NCBI GenBank assembly: GCA_019973155.2 | Contig: BPQB01000049.1 | Coordinates: forward strand, 182,779 to 246,778 | Source of the DNA: Phanerochaete sordida | Lineage: Eukaryota; Basidiomycota; Agaricomycetes; Polyporales; Phanerochaetaceae | Direction of reading: 5' to 3' | DNA: 64,000 bases | Shown: positions 22,134 through 31,620 of the stretch, in pieces | Position numbering within the stretch: the stretch's first letter is position 1 | Layout: the number at the start of each line of letters is the position of its first letter | Notes under the pieces: model-generated | Seen by the model: only the letters and a program-made list of their open reading frames with translations | The model's database searches: none | Told to the model about the DNA's origin: nothing | Translations under genes and position numbers: made by a program

Positions 22134-24918
22134 ATGCTCAAGCTCCAGGTCTCCCCGCCGTCCGCCCAGGACGGCCAGCCGTCGCTCGCAGACCTCTCCC
22201 GGAACGCCTCCGTCATCTCCTCGTCCTCGTCCTCGAGCTCAACCTCCGACCTGACCGTCCAGACCCCCGTGCGCCCGCGCCCGACACGCACCTTCACGTC
22301 CCCCCAGCGCGCGCCGCTGCGCTCGCGGAGCCCGCAGTCCCCGCAGACCCCGCGCGGCTCGCGCCCGCCGCAGTACCTCGCGCGCGAGCTCGGCATCGAC
22401 AGCGAGGGGCACGACCGCCCCGGCGAGCTGCGTCCGCCCGCGCCGCCGCGCGGGCCGTCGCGCTCGCGCCAGAGCTCCGTGAACGCGCGCGTCGGCGCCG
22501 ACGACTTCGAGTTCGGGCGCGTGCTCGGCGAGGGCTCGTATTCGACCGTGAGTGCGCCGTTGCGCCTGCGCTGTGTGCGCCAAGCGCGGGAGGTGACATG
22601 CGTTGTGCGCTGCAGGTCATGCTGGCAAGGCACCGGGCCACAGGACGGGAGTACGCGATCAAGGTCCTGGACAAGGGCCATCTGAAGCGCAACAACAAGC
22701 TCGCGACCGCGCTTGCGGAGAAGAACACCCTCGTGCGCCTCGGCGCAGAACATCCCGGTATCGTGCATCTACATTGGACGTTCCAGGACGAGTGGAGTCT
22801 ATGTGAGCACTCAAACTCAGCGTTTGTCGACTAAGCCAACGTTTTCGGGCGTGCCCAGTCTTCGTCCTGGACCTTGCACGGAACGGGGAGCTGCAGTCTC
22901 GAATATCTCGGCTGGGATCGCTTTCAACAGAGTGCTCCCGCTACTACACAGCCCAACTGATAGATGCGTTGGACTATATGCATTCGAAGGGTGTTATTCA
23001 CCGGTGTGTGCACACGACTTGTCCCTCAGCTGTTCCGCTCATGTACGTTGCAGAGATCTGAAGCCGGAAAACCTGTTGTTAGATGATGACTACCGTCTGA
23101 AGCTTACGGACTTCGGAACAGGCAAGATCGTCAACTCTGGAGGTCAGTTTTCGCACAGCAGTCGGGAAGCTGCAAGCTTAATCTCAATCACCAGCGGAAC
23201 GCGCAAAGACATGGGTCGGAACTGCACAGTACATCTCACCAGAGTTGCTCGAAGTGAACGAGACGAGCAAAAGGTGCGTCATTGCCATGGAGCCGGTGCT
23301 CTAAGCGACTGGCTCAAGCGATCACCAGCTCCGACCTCTGGGCCCTGGGCTGTATTGTGTTTCAGATGATTGCAGGACGCTTCGCATTCCAGGGCTTGTC
23401 TGAATATCTCACATGGCAGAAGATCAAGCAGCTCGAATACACTTTCCCCGATGGATTCGACGAGCAGGCTAAAGATCTGGTGTCAAAGCTTCTGGTGTGT
23501 GAAGTTTACTTCCCCGCACACGTGTAGCCAATCAGGGTCCCCCAGGTGCGCGACCCAGGACAGCGGCTAGGAGCCGGTGCTCCAGGCTCTGAGAACGATA
23601 TGAAAGCCCTGCGATCACATCCATTCTTCTCAAGCATAAACTGGAAGGAACTGTGGACGGCGGCGGCACCGCCACTAGAGGCAGGTTTGGTGAAGAAGGA
23701 TCCAAAAGCGGCTGAAGGGCGGTGGGATGACGTTGGCGCAGCATGGGACGACCTCGTGGACAATGGGCGGGACGAGGACGAGATGAGCTGGGCGTCAGAC
23801 GACGATCAGGGCGGAGAGGTGCAGTTTACGATAATGCAGCCTACGCCAAGTAAGCCCAACGGCCGCGCCATGGAGGTGGGGCCGATGGGCGAGACGCGGC
23901 CGCCATACGTACCGTCGCCAAGTATACCGGTCGGCACCGCAGAGGCGAACGGGCGGCAGACGCCTCGGCCGCTGAGCATGCCGAACGGTGTAAATGGGCA
24001 CACACAGACGGGATCAGGATCGAGTGCTGGGGTGCGCTTTGCCGAGGCGGATCTGCAGCCATCGCCGCAGGAGCCCACGCCGCCACCCCCATTGTCACGG
24101 CAGACGTCAGAAAGCGACAAGACGGACTCGGGCGCCGAGGCGGACGAAGACCGGGACACGGTCGCGCCGACCCTCGACGACGTGCCCGCGGCCGCGAAGA
24201 CGCAGCTGCAGCCGCTGGACGTGCCGCTGGCCACCAATGGCCTGCGAGACTCGTTCTCGACGGGCTCTGCGACCAGCTCGTCCGACGGCAGCCCACCGAG
24301 CGCCACGTTGGATGCGGCGTTAGCGATGGCGCGGGGTAGGGATCGGACACAGACGCCTATCCAGGGCCATGCGCCACATCACGACGATGAGGAATGGTGC
24401 GTCCTGCTTTCCGAAAATTGGACTATCCTATTCACATTCGCCCCTTCAGGTCTGCGTTACTCTTGCCCGGCGAGTCCGTGATCTTCAACGCGATGGTCGA
24501 GAAGAGCGCGCTCCGGCGGCGCGCGAGCCGGCTGCTCGCCATGGCCGGCGCACCGCGGCGCAAGACGCGCGAGCTCGTGCTCACGGACCGGCGGCTCGTG
24601 TGCCTCAAGCACAAGCCGGGGCGGCCGTACCAGGTGAGCCACGAGCTCGCGCTGCGCGCGGCGGAGCGCGACCGCGACAGCAAGTGCGCCGTGCTCGGCG
24701 CGGAGCCCAAGGGCGAGCGCGAGTTCGTCGTGCTCTCCGGCGCCAAGTCGCACGCGTACATCACGAGCAGCCCCGCGCTCGCCCAGACGTGGATCCGCAA
24801 GGTCCGCGAGGCGTGCGCGCAGGCGCAGCAGCAGCCGCGCCCCGCGCCCTCCCCCGCCCCCGCCAAGGGCGCGCGCAGGGCATCGAAGACGCCGTCGCCG
24901 ACCGCCGCACGGACGTGA
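22134..24918 (+). CDS. PDK1-type AGC protein kinase with C-terminal PH domain (Pkh/Ksg1 relative)
   Basis: 3-phosphoinositide-dependent kinase 1 homolog, the upstream kinase that phosphorylates activation loops of AGC kinases. The N-terminus is Ser/Pro-rich. Kinase domain motifs in order: GRVLGEGSYSTV (Gly loop), YAIKVLDK (VAIK Lys), EKNTL (helix C Glu), IHRDLKPENLLLDDD, DFGTGK, VGTAQYISPELL and DLWALGCIVFQMIAGRFAF. The region ends QRLGAGAPG. After a long disordered linker comes the PH domain (LLPGESVIFNAMVEKSALRR, RELVLTDRRLVCLKHK, FVVLSGAKSHAYI, TWIRKVREA), as in animal PDK1. At least seven GT-AG introns are needed; exon 1 is 22134-22547 and exon 2 starts at 22616. The activation-loop site aligned to human Ser241 is Thr (AKTWVGT). 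Confidence 0.92.
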
Positions 24919-25359
24919 CTTGCCCTTACGACCCGCCCACGTCTTAGCGGCACCTATCGCCGTGTTGTATTCTGATATTGCCCTTGCCCCTGTACCTCTC
25001 GCTCTGCTAGTACATGCCACCACGGATGGACGTCATGATCATGGTTTTGTTTAATCGTATGTATTCACAGGTTCCTAGCTGCTCGGTCGTCTCGCCATCC
25101 CTCGGGCTTGCATCTCATTCTTTTTTTCCTCCTGCATCTGCATCGTCGTGGTAATCATCAGCGTTCGTTTCCCTTTTTTTTCTTGGTTCATACGCGCGTC
25201 CTCCTGCTGTCGGTCGTCGTTTCTGCTGCTACGCTACATTCACGCACTGCGCTCCGTCCAGAAGAATAGCATTTGGAGTGGTTAGATACTTTTTTTCCCA
25301 TACAGACCGGGTAATCAAACAGTCGTATCATGAAGCAAGCCCTTGCAGGGCGCGAGATT
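24919..25359. other. convergent 3' intergenic region
   Basis: About 440 bp between two convergent stops. It is AT-richer and has T-runs (CTTTTTTTCC, CCCTTTTTTTTC), consistent with 3' UTRs and polyadenylation signals of both genes. No gene seen. Confidence 0.5.
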
Positions 25360-26541
25360 TTAGCCGGGAGGGAGCATACTGGCGTCAACAGTGCCACCCT
25401 GCTCGAACGCTGCCTCTTCCTCTTCGGCGGACTTGAACGGAGTGCGGGGCATCGCCATGAGACCTGGCGCGGAGTCAGTATCAGGGGGGCGCCAGCAGCA
25501 GCGACGTGGCACGCACCGGTGCGCGCGGACTCGAGGAGGCCGAACGGCTTGAGGAGGCTGAGGAACGCCTCGACCTTGCTCGTCTTGCCGCTCATCTCGA
25601 CGATGATGCTGTGCTCGCTGACGTCGACGATGCGCGCGCCGAACTGGTCGGCGAGCGTCGAGAGCGACTGCAGGTGCTCGCTCTTCATGCGCAGCAGCTG
25701 CGACGGCGTGAGCGGCACGCCCTCGGGCTCGCCGTCGCCGTGCGCGCCGCGCTCGAACGCCTGCACGAGGTGCGCCTCCGCGTCGAGCTTCGTCGTGGTG
25801 GCGGCGGGGCGCCGCGGCTCGTGCGTCGGCCCGCCCAGGTACTGGTCCTCGACGTACTCGGGCCCGAGGATCGACACCTTGGCGAGCAGCAGCTCGCGCT
25901 CGATGCAGTTCGTGTTCGTGTAGTCGAGCACGGCCCACACGGGCACCTGGCGGGGCGCGGGTCAGCGCGCTGGGAGGCCGCAGGGGGGCGCGGCACGCAC
26001 CAGGTCCTCGAGCTGCCGCCGCGCCTGCTCGACGACGCCGTCCTGGCCGCGGAGGACGATGCACATGCGCGAGAGGTCGCGGATCTCGGTGCGGCACACG
26101 ACGAGCGAGTCGATGTTGAAGCCGCGGCCGGCGAGGATGCCGGACACGCGCGAGAGCACGCCGGGCTCGTTCTGCACGAGGCAGTTCAGCACGTGCCTAT
26201 GCGGCGGCGTCAGCAGCAGCGCGGGCGGCGGCGTCAGCACAGCGCAGCAGAGGAGGGGAGGGCGCGGCGCACCGCTTGAACGGCTGGAGGCTCGGCGGCG
26301 GCGTGTTGTAGAGGATGTTCGTGACGGCCTCCTCGGCGGAGCGCGAGCGCGGCGTGTCCATCGCGGGCAGCGGCGGCGGGCGCGCGCGGTGCGCACGCTT
26401 GTAGTCGAGCGCGGACGTCGAGTCGTCGATCGGCGGCGGCGGCTTCGGGACGCTGTCCTCGCGGCGGCGCGCGCTCGCGGTGAAGCTGCGCACGCTCGCC
26501 GCGCGGACGGTGCTCAGGCGGGTGCGGAGGAGGCTCGCCAT
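25360..26541 (-). CDS. ILV6: acetolactate synthase regulatory (small) subunit
   Basis: Regulatory subunit of mitochondrial acetohydroxyacid synthase, which activates the catalytic subunit and gives valine feedback in branched-chain amino acid synthesis. The start at 26541 gives a mitochondrial presequence (MASLLRTRLSTVRAASVRSF). The following exon holds the first ACT domain: HVLNCLVQNEPGVLSRVSGI, LAGRGFNIDSLVVCRTEIRD and MCIVLRGQDGVVEQARRQLE. Next come the second half, VPVWAVLDYTNTNCIERELL, AKVSILGPEYVEDQ, ADQFGARIVDVSEHSIIVEM and FLSLLKPFGLLESARTG. A short last exon ends VDASMLPPG, the usual fungal C-terminus. Four exons with GT-AG introns of 50-80 nt join without frame breaks. Length fits the fungal family. 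Confidence 0.95.
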
Positions 26542-26837
26542 GGGTGCGGGAGAGGAGGCGGGGGCGCGCTGGTCGAGGAGGTCTCGAGCGAGCTCCTCGC
26601 TGGCCGCAAGTCGAACCCCACACCGAGTCAGATATCACATAGGCGCCCGAGGACCCTTAATGACTCCACGTGGCGGGCGCGCTTTGCTTATCACGCGTCC
26701 TCGTCGCGATGTCTTGTGGAAGATAAAAGATACATGGCATGGTTGAGTTACTACTGTACAGATTCCAAGAAGATACAAGCAACCAGACTGTCCATTCGGC
26801 TGGGGAAACCCTCGCTTTACGTAGCAGGAGAAACGGT

Positions 26838-28603
26838 TCACGCCAGAGCACCCTGTCAAGACAACTCAGCGGAATTGAACACCGAGCACAGTGGCTTACG
26901 CCTACCATAGGGTCCCACGCAGGGAGCACAACCCGCTCGTCGCCCTCGAAGACCTTGACGAGCTCCTTCGGCGCGAGCGCCTTGGGCACGACGACCTGGT
27001 ACACGAACCTGCGTCGTGTCAGCACACACACAACCAGCCTTAGCACACGCCACGCACTGGTCGAACCACTCGTCGGTCATGAGGAAGTAGCCCTTGTTGC
27101 CGGGGTCCTCGCCCCACGAGTTCTCGACCTTGTAGCGCACGGGCTTGCCGCTCGCGGGGTCGACGTGCACGCCCGAGATGACCATCGCGTGCGTCATCGC
27201 GCTCTCGCCCGTGCGCAGGCGGTCCGCCTTCGAGAGGCCGAGCGTGATGTTGAACGCGCGCTCGAACTCGAAGAGCCGCGTGTCCATGATGCCGAGCGTG
27301 CGCTCGGACGACTGCCCGACGTCGCACCCGAAGAAGACGGGCACGCCCGCGCGGATCATCTTCACGATCGCCTGCTTCAGGTCGTCGATCTTCGTGTTCA
27401 CGTCTGCAGACCGTCGTCAGCGCGTCGTATGCCGCAGCGTCGGCGACACCGCTCACATAGCACCGGGCGCGCGCCCCAGATGTTGCCGAGCTTGTCGACG
27501 GTGTAGAGCTTGCCAAAGTCGTTGCGCGGGTCGTGGATGAGCGAGAAGCTGTCCTTGGGCGAGTACGCGCCCTTGGCGATGTCGTAGAACTGCTGCGGCG
27601 TGCCCTCCCAGCGGCCAGGCTTCCCGTCCTTGTCGTAGTACTCCCACACGAACTTGGTGCTCTGGCCGCTCGCGCCCGGCAGCGGCGGCACGCCGAGCGC
27701 GGCGCTCATGACGGTGTACACCTCGCGCATGAGCTCCTCCTTCTTCGCGCGGAGCGCGTTCGGCGCGTCCGCCGCGCCCTTCAGCTCGTCGTGCAGCGCG
27801 CGCAGCACGAGCGCGTGCTCGCGCAGCTTCGTCTTCAGCAGTGCGTTCAGCGGCGACGAGAGCGACGAGCTGTACGACTCGGGGTACACCGTCTGCGGGA
27901 CGACGCCGTACGTCTGGCGGGGCGCGCGCGCGCGCGTCAGTCGAGCGCCCGCGATAAGGGCGGCGTGCGCACCTCGAGCAGGTTCACGGCCATGTCCCAC
28001 TGCCCGCCGTCGCTGATGAGCGAGCCGCTCGAGGAGAGGTGGTTGATGAGCCGGTCGTCGACGGGCAGGTCCGCGTGCTCGATCATGAGCTCGAGGAAGT
28101 AGTTCGCCTTGTTCAGCTTGTCGAAGAAGAAGAGATACGACTGCGGGCGCGTGAGAACGCGCACGGCGCGGCGCGTGAGGGGGGCGCACCTGCGAGAGCT
28201 GGAAGTCGTCGAGGTTGAAGCGCTTCATGACGTTGTAGCGCAGCACGTTCGTCGTCGCGAAGAGCCAGCAGCGGCCGCTGCTGCGCTGGTTCGTGATCGG
28301 CCCGGTCTTGAACGGCAGCTCGGTGTTGAAGACGTGCGGGTCCGCGACGACCGCGCCGCGGTTGAGCAGCGTCGCCTTGAGGTCCGCGTGGTTGAGGATC
28401 GTGCGCGCGAGCTCGACGCGCGGGTCGGCCGCGACGTCGGCCTCCCACTGCTGCAGGCTCCCCGCGCCGAGCGTGCCGTCTTCGCTGACGGGCGCGGGCG
28501 TGGAGACGCGCAGCGTCGCGAGGCTCGAGGCAAGCGAGCGCACGCTCTGCTTCTCGGAGACGTCCTGCTCGGGCGCGGCGGGCTTGGAGGGGGCAGATCC
28601 CAT
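26838..28603 (-). CDS. BLH1: bleomycin hydrolase / aminopeptidase C (cysteine protease, C1B)
   Basis: A papain-fold cysteine aminopeptidase that normally forms a self-compartmentalised hexamer (yeast Lap3/Gal6). Catalytic residues are visible: Gln and Cys in NQRSSGRCWLFA, His in MTHAMVISGV and Asn in VENSWGEDPGNKGYF. Other family blocks are SYLFFFDKLNKANYFLE, GGQWDMAVNLLE, YGVVPQTVYPESY, GKLYTVDKLGNIWGARPV, NTKIDDLKQAIVKMI and VPVFFGCDVGQSSERTLG. The start at 28603 (MGSAPSKPAAPEQDVS) is preferred over an in-frame ATG at 28669. The gene has about six exons. The last exon is only 15 nt (26838-26852), joined across a 53-nt intron (26853-26905), and gives the family C-terminus WDPMGALA followed directly by the stop. 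The MGS start could allow N-myristoylation (inference). Confidence 0.94.
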
Positions 28604-29505
28604 GGCTGTGCGTGGGGAGAGCGGGGGGCGGCGGGAGAGGGTGTCGGGCAGAGAGGCGACGACGGGCAACGTGGTGGGAGTCAGAGCTTTATGGGGCGGG
28701 CCGCGTTTCCCTGACCGTGCGGGGCCTCTTTGTCAGCGGAAGCAAACACATGGGGCGAATTGCACGCGATATCGGGGGGCTCGCACGCGCGTGCCTGTGA
28801 GGGGAGGGTGAGACCAAAGATAAGATAACGCGACGCCACGACGCTGATGCCAAACACGCGCAAGCAACTGCGCCGCGACTGCATCCGCGCCGCGGCTTTG
28901 CCAGGCTTTGCTTGCGATTGGCATCATCACGCGGCGGCTTGGCTCCCGCCTCTCCCTCCGCGCAGCACGCAAAGACGCGTCTCAACATCGCGGGCGCGTT
29001 GCGCAGCTTGTCGCGAGCTCATCGACATCCAGGATCTAAAATCCAGGGCTGCTGCGCTAGCTATCACGACTCGGCTGCGGCTGATGCAACTCATTCATCT
29101 CTCAGTTGCCCAACAAAGACACCGCCCAACTGCGCTCCCAAACTAAGACAGCGTGCTGCAGTGGGAATGCCGGCGGGGACGCATCATGATGGAGACCGTC
29201 TACCTATGCGAATATATTCGCATACCCGACCACATTTTGGGCTTCACTTTCGGTAAACGGTCGCGAATGCAGGCGAGTTCAAAGTCCTGTCGATATCTGA
29301 CTTCTGATCACTGGCAGTCTGGGCTCGGACGCGGTCTCGCCAGCAGCGCCTCGACCACACGCTCGAGGTGTCTTTTCACCGCTCTGCAGCATAAAATCGC
29401 CCCGCAACGGCACTGGCAACAACACTCCCTGCCCTCATGAAGCCATGCCGCGTATTCCATGCCTACTATACAAGCGTCCTGTCTGCTATACCCCACGAGG
29501 CCTAG
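28604..29505. other. intergenic region with a 20-base palindrome
   Basis: About 900 bp between the BLH1 start and the first secreted-protein gene. I see no supported gene. Short frames on both strands lack conserved motifs. The palindrome at 29205-29224 is listed separately. The section from about 29363 belongs to the duplicated unit. Confidence 0.45.
29205..29224. repeat. perfect 20-base inverted repeat
   Basis: TATGCGAATATATTCGCATA reads the same on both strands with no spacer. It is AT-rich within GC-rich surroundings. It could be a dimeric regulator site or a chance palindrome. Confidence 0.7.
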
Positions 29506-30220
29506 TCAAGACACGCATCCGCTGCAACCGGCAGTCAGCTTCCGCGCTGCACACGCAGGCGCAGCGCACGCACTCTGGCCGCGCACGACGGTGACCGGCG
29601 CCGTCGCCGCGAGCGCGCCGGAGGCGTCGCGGAGGCGGAACCCGACGCTCGTGCCGGCTGGGACGTCCGTGGCCCAGCTGAACGAGGCGCCGGTGAGGCC
29701 CTGGAACGCCTCGACGGGCGTGCCGTTCGCGTCGGGCTCCGCGACGCTGTGCGCGCGTGCGTCAGGATGAGCTGCGTGCGCGCGCGGGTGGTGGAGGCGT
29801 ACAACTGTAGGCGCGAAGGCCGGCGGGTGAGGAGGCGACGTTGTCTGAAGCGCTGGAGGAGGGTGGACGGCGTACCAGGGTGAAGGGAGCTGTGTGGAGA
29901 GGTGTTCGGGGTGTGGGTGTGCAGAAGGACAAAGGGGACTCACGCTGTCCGCCGGACCACGTGAGAAGCGTGGGGACGCACTCGACGGGCTCGTTGCTGG
30001 CTCGTTCAAGACCGTGTCAGCGGCAGGGCTGCAGGCAGATACGGGCGGCGTACGGCGTGTTGATAACGAGCAGCGCAGCGGCGAGGCTGGCCGAGGCGGC
30101 GACAGCGAAGAGTGCGAGGAGCGTGTTCTTCATCGTTACTATCGCTGCGACTGGAACGTTTGAAGGCTGGAGCTGTGTGCTGGAGGTTGAGCGACAGGTC
30201 CGAGGGGATTATATACTGCC
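29363..30220. repeat. tandem duplication unit A
   Basis: This unit and 30790-31620 match from a GTCTTTTCAC-containing 3' flank through the whole secreted-protein gene to the CTCCGAGG/ TATATA promoter. Exon positions and intron boundaries correspond. Divergence is moderate, so the duplication is not recent. Edges are approximate. Confidence 0.7.
29506..30133 (-). CDS. small secreted protein, WSGG-PP family (copy A)
   Basis: Predicted small secreted protein of a family common in basidiomycetes, function unknown. It starts MKNTLLALFAVAASASLAAA (signal peptide) and matures near LVINTP. Exons: 30133-30054, 29996-29944 (NEPVECVPTLLTWSGGQ), 29889-29876 (PPFTL), then about 29746 down to a donor in AGAGTGC, and a last piece ending GCVS with the stop at 29506-29508. 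The fourth exon reads EPDANGTPVEAF, TGASFSWATDVPAGTSVGF and RLRDASG, as expected for the family. Canonical GT-AG splicing of the third intron leaves the frame two bases out; see findings. A TATATA element at about 30209 lies 75 bp upstream. The gene may be functional with a non-canonical intron, or decaying. Confidence 0.6.
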
Positions 30221-30912
30221 CGCGACGCACACAAATGCAATACGGCGTACGCCGACGGCCCCGCATCGGTGCAGGGCTGATCAGCCTGCATGAATGGAGG
30301 GTCGTGCACGATGACGTGCAAAATTGCAAGGCATTACGCGCACGAACGACTGCGAGACGAACTAGGTGCGCTCTCTGACATGTGACACTTGAGCTCACTT
30401 TGTGTAGCTTCCGACCCGAAGCCGTGCTAGCAAGACTCATTTTGAAGACACACGACCTATACGACAGTGCACCACCGTGCGCACTCGCCCGCCGGGCCGC
30501 GCTGTCTCACGCAGAAGAGCGCGACCGTGCGTGCCTCCGGTTTCCAGTTTCGCGATGTGCTCGCTGGAGCGCACTACGGTAGTGCACAGTCGCACCACAT
30601 CTCGACAGAGCCTTCGTGCGCCCTCGGGCCCTCCTCTGCGCCGGCTCGAACGCTAGATTCCAACGGATACTGGAATCGAAATGGCTAGGGTATTAAACGG
30701 GGGAGCACGCAGGTCTGGCTGATTGGCGGCGATGTTTGGCTACTGGGCAGTTTGGGCTTGGAAGCGGCCCTTCCCATTCTGTGCAAGCTCGAGATGTCTT
30801 TTCACTACTCTTCGGAACCGCCCCGCAGCGGCAGCTACACCCCCTACCATCAAGCGATCTCGTGTATCGCGTGCCAATTGTACACCCACCCATCCAATGC
30901 ACCCTGCCTGAC
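30134..30912. other. spacer between the two secreted-protein genes
   Basis: About 780 bp. The TATATA box at 30209-30214 serves copy A. The part from about 30790 is the 3' flank of copy B and matches the 3' flank of copy A. No other gene is supported. Confidence 0.5.
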
Positions 30913-31620
30913 CTAGGGCAGACACGCACTCGCTGCACACCAGCGATCAGCACACCCCCCATCCACACACGGCAGCAGCCGACGTACTCGTACCGCGCAC
31001 GACGGTGACTGGCGCAGTCTGTGCGATCCTACCGGCGGCATCGGTGAGCGTGAACCCGACGCTCATGCCAGCCGGGACGTCCGTGGACCAGCTGAATTCG
31101 TGGCCTGTGAGGTCCGGGAACTCCTCGATGGGCGTGCCGTTCGCGTCGGGCTCTTGGATGCTGTGGGTGCGCGCGTTAGGGTGGGGGTGCGTGGGAGAGG
31201 CGGGGGCGGGGGCTCACAGCTATGTGCGCGGAGGGCGCATGTGAGGATGTGATGGCGGTGAGAGCGCTGAAGAAGGGTAGATGACGTACCAGAGTGTAGG
31301 GAGCTGTCGCGCAGAGCGGTCAGGAAGCGCGTGGAGAGAATGGCAGGGAGGGACTGACGGCGTCCGCCTGACCAATTAAGCAGCGTGGGGACACATTCGA
31401 CGGGCTCGTTGCTGACCAAGCCGGGGCCGTGTCAGCGGCAGGACAGCAGGCAGCGGAGGGCGGCGTACGGCGTGTTGAGGACGAATTCTACGGCTGCGAC
31501 GCTGGTCGAGGCGGCGAGGGCGAAGAGGGCGAGGAGCGTGTTCTTCATGGCTACTAATTCTGCGAATGAAGGCTGGAGCGGTGAGCTGGAGAATGAGCGA
31601 CAGCTCCGAGGGGGATATAT
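30790..31620. repeat. tandem duplication unit B
   Basis: Partner of the unit at 29363-30220, in direct orientation about 1.4 kb away. It carries copy B of the secreted-protein gene with the same exon layout. Edges are approximate. Confidence 0.7.
30913..31548 (-). CDS. small secreted protein, WSGG-PP family (copy B)
   Basis: Paralog of copy A. The signal peptide is MKNTLLALFALAASTSVAAV, followed by FVLNTP. The next exon reads NEPVECVPTLLNWSGGR, then a 14-nt exon (PPYTL). A long exon gives IQEPDANGTPIEEF, GHEFSWSTDVPAGMSVGF and TLTDAAG. A final intron (GTACGAG to GTGTGCAG) leads to ASACLP with the stop at 30913-30915. Reading through that intron gives an alternative stop at 30947. The third intron shows the same two-base phase conflict as copy A. 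TATATA near 31615 lies about 70 bp upstream of the ATG. A role in host or wood interaction is possible but not shown. Confidence 0.6.

Noticed and set aside
29506..30009. 167-codon unspliced minus-strand frame covering secreted-protein copy A
   Set aside because: It runs through introns; only its C-terminal third matches the paralog in frame.
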